The notes under the pieces: model-generated
What the model was told of the DNA's origin: nothing
Database searches by the model: none
What the model saw: the letters and a program-made list of their open reading frames with translations, nothing else
In this document: piece by piece, positions 7,372 through 11,532 of the stretch
How the letters are laid out: each line of letters starts with the position of its first letter
How positions within the stretch are numbered: the first letter of the stretch is position 1
Assembly: GCA_937889705.1 (NCBI GenBank)
Contig: CALBYO010000101.1
Span: forward strand, 1 to 11,532
From: an uncultured Bacillota bacterium
GTDB lineage: Bacteria; Bacillota; Clostridia; Christensenellales; UBA1242
Direction: 5' to 3'
Length of the DNA stretch: 11,532 nucleotides
Translations under genes and position numbers: made by a program

Positions 7372-7375
7372 CAAA

Positions 7376-8434
7376 TTATAAAGCGATAGTAGGTTTTGCG
7401 GTTAATGATAAATCTGACAAACCTTCACCCGCTCTAATCATAAAATAACCAGCTGAGCCAATCATCGCGCCATTATCTGTGCAATATTTTAAACTTGGAA
7501 AGAAAACATCAATTTGATTTTTCTTGCACTCTGCTGCAAGCGTTTCTCTTAAAAAACTATTTGCAGATACACCGCCAGCAACAACAAGTTTTTTCATACC
7601 TTTTTCTTTGCAAGCTTTGATTGCTTTTGTAGTCAATTCTTTTACAACCGCAGTTTGAAAACTAGCACAAATATCATCTATTGGCAACTTTTCATTTGGA
7701 TTTTTTTGTTTCAAATTATGAACATAATTTATGACCGCAGTCTTAATTCCACTGAAACTAAAATTCAAACTATCTGTCATAATGTCGTGCGTAAATTTGA
7801 TGTTGCTTTCTCCATTTTTTGCATGTTTGTCAACTTCTGGCCCGCCAGGATAACAAAGCCCCAAAACACGAGCAACTTTGTCAAACGCTTCTCCCGCGGC
7901 ATCATCAACAGTTGTTCCAATTAGTTCGTGATGCGTGTAGTCAACTATATTTAAAAGCGCAGTATGTCCGCCACTGACCATTAAACAAATAAATGGTGGT
8001 TCAAGAGTTTTTTCAGTTATATAATTTGCTGCAATGTGCCCTTTTATATGGCTTACAGCAATTAAAGGAAGTTGAAGACTGAACGCCAAGGTCTTTGCAA
8101 AATTAACTCCAACCATAAGCGCACCAACAAGACCTGCGCCATAAGTGACAGCGATTGCATCAATATCTTTTTCCGAAATGTTAGCGTCAGCAAGTGCCTG
8201 TTTATAAACATTTGAAACTGCTAAAATATGATTTCTTGAAGCAATTTCTGGAACAACGCCGCCGTAAAGTCTATGAATTTCAATTTGGCTCGCAACGACA
8301 TTTGAAAGCACTTCCCTGCCGTTTTTAACAACTGCGATTGATGTTTCATCGCAAGAACTTTCAACCGATAATACAATTATATCTTTCTTGTCTTTTAACT
8401 TTTCAAATTTTTGTTTCGCTATATCAAAATACAT
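7376..8434 (-). CDS. tsaD: tRNA N6-adenosine threonylcarbamoyltransferase TsaD (Kae1/YgjD), 352 aa
   Basis: TsaD transfers the threonylcarbamoyl group from threonylcarbamoyl-AMP to A37 of ANN-decoding tRNAs (t6A). It works in the cytoplasm with TsaB and TsaE, which are not in this window. The protein is an ASKHA-fold ATPase. Visible landmarks are SVESSCDET (23-31), the metal ligands H129 and H133 in HIKGHIAANY, VSGGHTALL (153-161), DDAAGEAFDKVARVLG (177-192), NFSFSGIKTAV (224-234), VVAGGVSANSFLRE (284-297), and the third metal ligand D320 in CTDNGAM. I chose the ATG at 8434: it follows the upstream gene's TAA by one base and has GGGGGA inside that gene's end. A TTG at 8467 in the same frame would overlap the upstream gene and is unlikely. 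Compared with E. coli TsaD the N-terminus has about 15 extra, mostly charged residues. The gene is last in the prfB operon. Confidence 0.96.
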   Translation of the reverse strand: MYFDIAKQKFEKLKDKKDIIVLSVESSCDETSIAVVKNGREVLSNVVASQIEIHRLYGGVVPEIASRNHILAVSNVYKQALADANISEKDIDAIAVTYGAGLVGALMVGVNFAKTLAFSLQLPLIAVSHIKGHIAANYITEKTLEPPFICLMVSGGHTALLNIVDYTHHELIGTTVDDAAGEAFDKVARVLGLCYPGGPEVDKHAKNGESNIKFTHDIMTDSLNFSFSGIKTAVINYVHNLKQKNPNEKLPIDDICASFQTAVVKELTTKAIKACKEKGMKKLVVAGGVSANSFLRETLAAECKKNQIDVFFPSLKYCTDNGAMIGSAGYFMIRAGEGLSDLSLTAKPTIAL

Positions 8435-8435
8435 A

Positions 8436-9026
8436 TTATTCCCCCATTTCTGCACTTTGTTGTTCAATAATTAAGTTTAAGTTTTGCGATTTTTTAATTA
8501 AATCTATATCTACATTTTTATTTGAAACATAATAAGCTTTAATGGACGAAATATTAATATGTGACACCACAATTAACGAATCGTAAAAACTTTTTGGCTT
8601 GCAAATTTCTGATAATTGTTTTTCTTCATATTGATTAAATTTAACAGCTGCATTGATAAATTCTTCGTCACTTGCCCCACGGATTTTTTGAAATAATGTT
8701 TTGTCCATGTCAATTTTTTCCTTCACATAATTGTAAAACTCATCAGCGTTTATTTTTAAATAATCGTTATCATTATGCTCAAAAGCTATCATAACGCTGT
8801 CATCATCTAAATAATTTTTACATTCAGCAGGAGTTGCGAAAGCACAAATTGAATCTTCCACCCATTCTTCCTTGTCAAGATAAGATAACACGCTTGGCAA
8901 GTCGTAAGTAAAATTATCATGATAAGTTCCGGCTAAGTCGTCACATTCAATACTGCCAGATTTATTTTGATTTTTTGCTATTTTTTCAAAAAATACATAG
9001 TTTGGAATCAAACAATATAACCTCAT
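8436..9026 (-). CDS. Hypothetical protein, 196 aa, between prfB and tsaD
   Basis: I do not recognise this family. The protein is soluble-looking and acidic, with no signal peptide or membrane segment. It opens with MRLYCLIPNYVFFEKIAKNQ, has an Asp/Glu-rich middle (around residues 50-110, for example CKNYLDDDSVMIAFEHNDND) and then a probably helical part. Near the C-terminus is a hydrophobic strand-like segment, SLIVVSHINISSIKAYYVS, before a polar tail. The ATG at 9026 follows the prfB TAA by one base, with GAGGAG in the last prfB codons. Its own TAA precedes the tsaD ATG by one base. It is therefore almost certainly translated together with RF2 and TsaD. Base composition is like its neighbours, with no sign of transfer. 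A role in translation or tRNA metabolism is suggested only by context. Confidence 0.85.
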   Translation of the reverse strand: MRLYCLIPNYVFFEKIAKNQNKSGSIECDDLAGTYHDNFTYDLPSVLSYLDKEEWVEDSICAFATPAECKNYLDDDSVMIAFEHNDNDYLKINADEFYNYVKEKIDMDKTLFQKIRGASDEEFINAAVKFNQYEEKQLSEICKPKSFYDSLIVVSHINISSIKAYYVSNKNVDIDLIKKSQNLNLIIEQQSAEMGE

Positions 9027-9027
9027 A

Positions 9028-10150
9028 TTACTCCTCCGTTTTTTTATTGCTCTTTATCACATAATCGTTAATAAATGGTTGCAAGTCGCCGTCCATGACG
9101 CCGTAAACATCGCTGGTTTCATAGTTTGTTCTATGGTCTTTAACCATTGAATATGGGTGAAAAACATATGACCTGATTTGACTGCCCCACTCAATTTTTT
9201 TGAGTTCTCCACGAATTGATGAAAGTTTTTCCATCTCTTCACTTTCTTTTTTGTCTGCAAGTTTTGCTCTAAGCATTTTCATGCAAGTTTCGCGATTTTG
9301 AATTTGACTTCTTTCAGTTTGGCAAGAAACAACAATCCCAGTTGGAATATGTGTAATTCTTATCGCTGACTCTGTTTTATTAATATGTTGACCGCCTGCG
9401 CCACTGCTACGATATGTGTCAATTTTCAAATCTTCGCTGCGAATTTCAGGCATTTCGCTTTCTTCAATCTCTGGCATAACTTCAACGCTGGCAAAACTTG
9501 TATGTCTACGAGCATTCGCATCAAAAGGCGAAATTCTAACAAGCCTGTGCACGCCCTTTTCGCATTTTAAATAGCCATAAGCATTCTCGCCGTTAATTGA
9601 GAAAGTCACACTTTTAATTCCCGCTTCATCACCATCAAGTAAGTTTAAAACTTCCATTTTAAAACCTTGCTTTTCGGCATACATGGAATACATTCTAAAA
9701 AGCATTTGCGCCCAATCTTGCGCTTCCGTGCCACCTGCCCCAGAATGAATTGTCAAAATTGCATTGTGCGAATCATATTTTCCACTTAGCATTGTTTCAA
9801 TTCTGAGTTCTTCTTTCTTTTTTGTTAAATTTTGAAGTTCTTTCAAAAGTTCATCATAGAACTCTTTTGCTTCACTGTCTGAACAACTTTCGCTTAACTC
9901 AATTAATGTTTCGCAGTCGTTTAGTTTACTTTCAAAATTCTTTATGCCTTCAAATTTATCTTCAACATATTTGAGTTCTTTGCCAACACGCTCTGCCGCT
10001 TTCATGTCTTGCCAAAAGCCGTCACTTTGTTGCTCTTTTTTTAATTCGTCAATTTTATTTTTTAAACCGACTGGGTCAAAGACACTCCTTAATATATTGG
10101 AATTGTTCTCTTAACTCTTTAAGTTTCAATTTTTCATTTTCAACAATCAT
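9028..10150 (-). CDS. prfB: Peptide chain release factor 2 (RF2), 373 aa, expressed by programmed +1 frameshift
   Basis: RF2 recognises UGA and UAA in the ribosomal A site and triggers peptide release. The gene is in two frames. Codons 1-24 run from the ATG at 10150 to CTT at 10081-10079, followed by an in-frame TGA (10078-10076). Slipping +1 at CTT-TGA-C joins the frame starting with GAC at 10077 and continues to the TAA at 9028. The joined protein has 373 residues. It carries the codon-reading tripeptide SPF (207-209) and the catalytic GGQ (252-254, in SGAGGQHINKTESAIRITH), nearly the E. coli numbering. A frame opening only at the ATG at 10005 would give a truncated 325-aa product lacking the N-terminal helices and should not be annotated. 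A weak ribosome site AGGTG (10159-10155) precedes the start. Expression is self-regulated: scarce RF2 lets the ribosome pause at TGA and shift. The gene heads the operon with the 196-aa gene and tsaD. Confidence 0.96.
10075..10090 (-). promoter_or_regulatory. prfB +1 programmed frameshift signal
   Basis: Read on the minus strand the site is AAGGAG-TGT-CTT-TGA-C. The internal Shine-Dalgarno AAGGAG (10090-10085) sits three bases before the slippery CTT (10081-10079), and TGA is at 10078-10076 with C at 10075. Spacing and the CTTTGAC heptamer match the known E. coli prfB signal (AGGGGG-TAT-CTT-TGA-C). The SD-like element pushes the ribosome forward by one base when RF2 is limiting. Confidence 0.96.
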
Positions 10151-10165
10151 TTTACACCTAATATA

Positions 10166-10193
10166 ATTATATAATTTTTGACATTAAAGTCAA
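10166..10193 (-). promoter_or_regulatory. Promoter of the prfB-hypothetical-tsaD operon
   Basis: On the minus strand TTGACT (10193-10188) and TATAAT (10171-10166) are 16 bases apart, matching the consensus at 5/6 and 6/6. Transcription should start near 10159, only about 10 bases before the ATG at 10150, so the leader would be very short and the AGGTG element would lie at its 5' end. A later start is possible if an alternative AT-rich -10 is used. The -35 overlaps an inverted repeat, TTGAC (10178-10182) and GTCAA (10189-10193). Confidence 0.65.
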
Positions 10194-10196
10194 CAT

Positions 10197-11532
10197 TTAA
10201 AAATTTTGCTTTTCCGACTGCAAAACAAGTTTGTTTGTTGCTCTTGTGACTATGTTATATAGAATGTTTTTATCAAGTTCATTTTTTAAATCATAATCGT
10301 CTAAATTTGCAACAATAACTTCTTCAAATTCAATACCTTTTACATTGTTTACACTTGCAACTAAAAGTTTACCATTTTCAAATTTGTTCAAAGTGCAATC
10401 AATTTGATTTTTTAATTTTAAGTAAAATTCATTTACTGTCTTTTCGTCTTTACACAAAATTGCCCTGCTTTCAAATTTTGAATTTTCCAAGAATTTAATA
10501 AGTTCAGCAGATTGAACAAACTCAACTTTGTCGCCATCTCTATCAAAATTTTTACTGCCAACATCTTTAACCTTGCCCGCAAATTCTGCAATTTGATTTG
10601 TCATTCTGTATGATTTTGTAAGATAAATAACTTCGCCAAGATTGCAAAATTCTGACAACTTCTTTAAATATGTTTCATCTAAGTTTTTAAAAATTGATTG
10701 ATTTACATCGCCCAACACAATCCAATTACATAAGCAAATTTCTTTCAATAGTTCAAAATGTAATGGGCTGTATTCTTGAAATTCATCAACTATCAAAACC
10801 TTAACTTCATTCTTTTTTTCAAGTCCATAAAAATAATTTGCTAAATACAAAATTGCAATCAAATCATCAAAATTAACTGAAATTTTGCCATTTTTATAGT
10901 TTTTTTCTAGTTTTTTATTGATTTTTTCATTATTTTTATAAAATTCAATCAAAACATCGAAAATATTTCCAAATGTATACATTGAATATAAATTGCCAAG
11001 CGCCCTGCTTTTTGCTTGGCTTGGGATATTTAAAATATCGCAAACATACTCGCTAATATTCGCAAGCCTTTCCGCTGGTTGTAACGCGCTAAATTTGTTC
11101 GTGAAGATATTTTCAATATCTGACGCAGGAAAAACATCTTCGCCAAGTTTGATGTCTGTTGCAACAAAATATTTGTTTTCATTTTCTTTTAAAAACTTTT
11201 TTAAATCACTTACAAATTCAAATGAGTTCTTATATAAATAATCTTGCAATGCTACATTGTCTTGCAAAAGTCTTTCGCTCATTTCTTGACTTGATTCATA
11301 AGAAAATCCTTCCAACTGCTCATGTGCGAAATCAACAAAAGTTATACTATTAATTGAATGTTCGCCAAGTTCTGGCAAAACATTTTCAATGTACTTTGAA
11401 AACAAGTCCGAATGAGAAATAACAAGCAAATTTTCACTTGTCAATTCCTTTCTCATTGAATACAACAAAAATGCAGCGCGGTGAAGTGCTATTGAAGTTT
11501 TTCCACTTCCAGCGACACCTTGAACAAGCATA
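10197..11532 (-). CDS. helD: HelD-like superfamily 1 helicase/ATPase, C-terminal part (5' end outside window)
   Basis: The frame is open to the right edge, so the first visible ATG (11531) is internal; 444 codons plus one base are visible. Positions below count from that ATG. SF1 motifs are in order: motif I GVAGSGKTS (5-13), motif II VDEFQ (248-252), motif III LGDVNQSIF (273-281), motif IV SYR (307-309), motif V NNVKGIEFEE (394-403), motif VI VTRAT (428-432) with the arginine finger R430. The stretch LVQGVAGSGKTSIALHRAAFLLY and the following VLPELGE with a TFVDFA strand are typical of HelD, the ATPase that frees stalled RNA polymerase. The large segment between motifs Ia and II (about 70-240) fits HelD's inserted arm domain. 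In HelD the Walker A lies some 200 residues in, so the N-terminal arm that enters the polymerase secondary channel should lie beyond the edge. A UvrD-like DNA helicase of another kind is the alternative. The gene ends 46 bases before the prfB start, with a separate promoter between. Confidence 0.78.
   Translation of the reverse strand, partial: MLVQGVAGSGKTSIALHRAAFLLYSMRKELTSENLLVISHSDLFSKYIENVLPELGEHSINSITFVDFAHEQLEGFSYESSQEMSERLLQDNVALQDYLYKNSFEFVSDLKKFLKENENKYFVATDIKLGEDVFPASDIENIFTNKFSALQPAERLANISEYVCDILNIPSQAKSRALGNLYSMYTFGNIFDVLIEFYKNNEKINKKLEKNYKNGKISVNFDDLIAILYLANYFYGLEKKNEVKVLIVDEFQEYSPLHFELLKEICLCNWIVLGDVNQSIFKNLDETYLKKLSEFCNLGEVIYLTKSYRMTNQIAEFAGKVKDVGSKNFDRDGDKVEFVQSAELIKFLENSKFESRAILCKDEKTVNEFYLKLKNQIDCTLNKFENGKLLVASVNNVKGIEFEEVIVANLDDYDLKNELDKNILYNIVTRATNKLVLQSEKQNF

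Noticed and set aside
8435..8467. N-terminal extension of TsaD to a TTG at 8467 (363 aa)
   Set aside because: It would overlap the end of the upstream gene; the ATG at 8434 directly follows that gene's stop and has a GGGGGA ribosome site.
10178..10193. Inverted repeat TTGAC-N6-GTCAA as a terminator for the helD-like gene
   Set aside because: On the minus strand the 5-bp stem is followed by A rather than T residues, and the element coincides with the -35 box of the prfB promoter. It is better viewed as part of that promoter, possibly by chance.
1..11532. Mobile element, prophage, CRISPR array or defence system
   Set aside because: I found no transposase, integrase, repeat array or terminal inverted repeats; the gene content is core housekeeping and transport apart from the truncated left gene and its regulator.

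Overview
The window is chromosomal DNA of a low-GC bacterium, most likely from the Bacillota (Clostridia-like). The reasons are the strongly A+T-rich genes and intergenic DNA, clear AGGAG-type ribosome sites, consensus sigma-A-type promoters (TTGACA/TATAAT), and a MarR/heterodimeric ABC exporter operon typical of this group. TGA is a stop codon here: a release factor 2 gene carries the classical in-frame TGA frameshift site, so the Mollicutes code is excluded. No gene-free stretch exceeds 300 bases. I see no rRNA, tRNA, CRISPR array, insertion sequence or phage gene.

Layout. (1) 1-265 (-) is the 5' part of a gene for an exported protein with a TasA/camelysin-like (SipW-type) leader, running off the left edge. 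It is divergent from (2) 418-747 (+), a 109-aa XRE-family repressor whose putative promoter is overlapped by a perfect 7-bp inverted repeat. (3) 4784 down to 796 (-) is a three-gene operon: a MarR-type repressor followed by two ABC half-transporters that form a heterodimeric exporter with one catalytic and one degenerate ATP site. Its promoter is near-perfect and a palindrome sits at the expected transcription start. (4) 4934-7213 (+) is a class A penicillin-binding protein with all glycosyltransferase and transpeptidase motifs. It ends in an AT-only hairpin and a 128-base stretch that is about 98% A+T. (5) 10150 down to 7376 (-) is a three-gene operon: prfB (RF2, with programmed +1 frameshift), an unrecognised 196-aa protein, and tsaD (tRNA t6A synthesis). 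(6) 11532 down to 10197 (-) is the C-terminal two thirds or so of a HelD-like superfamily 1 helicase, cut by the right edge.

How the parts work together. The MarR/ABC operon looks like a ligand-inducible efflux system. The prfB-unknown-tsaD operon joins translation termination with tRNA modification, and the frameshift makes RF2 self-regulating. The XRE repressor next to an exported TasA-like protein recalls the SinR/TasA pairing of Bacillus, by analogy only. Three junctions have the same TAA-T-ATG form with the ribosome site inside the end of the upstream gene, which points to translational coupling. Most of the window is ordinary core genome. The least explained items are the 196-aa protein and the truncated exported protein with its divergent regulator. 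I found no clearly novel system.
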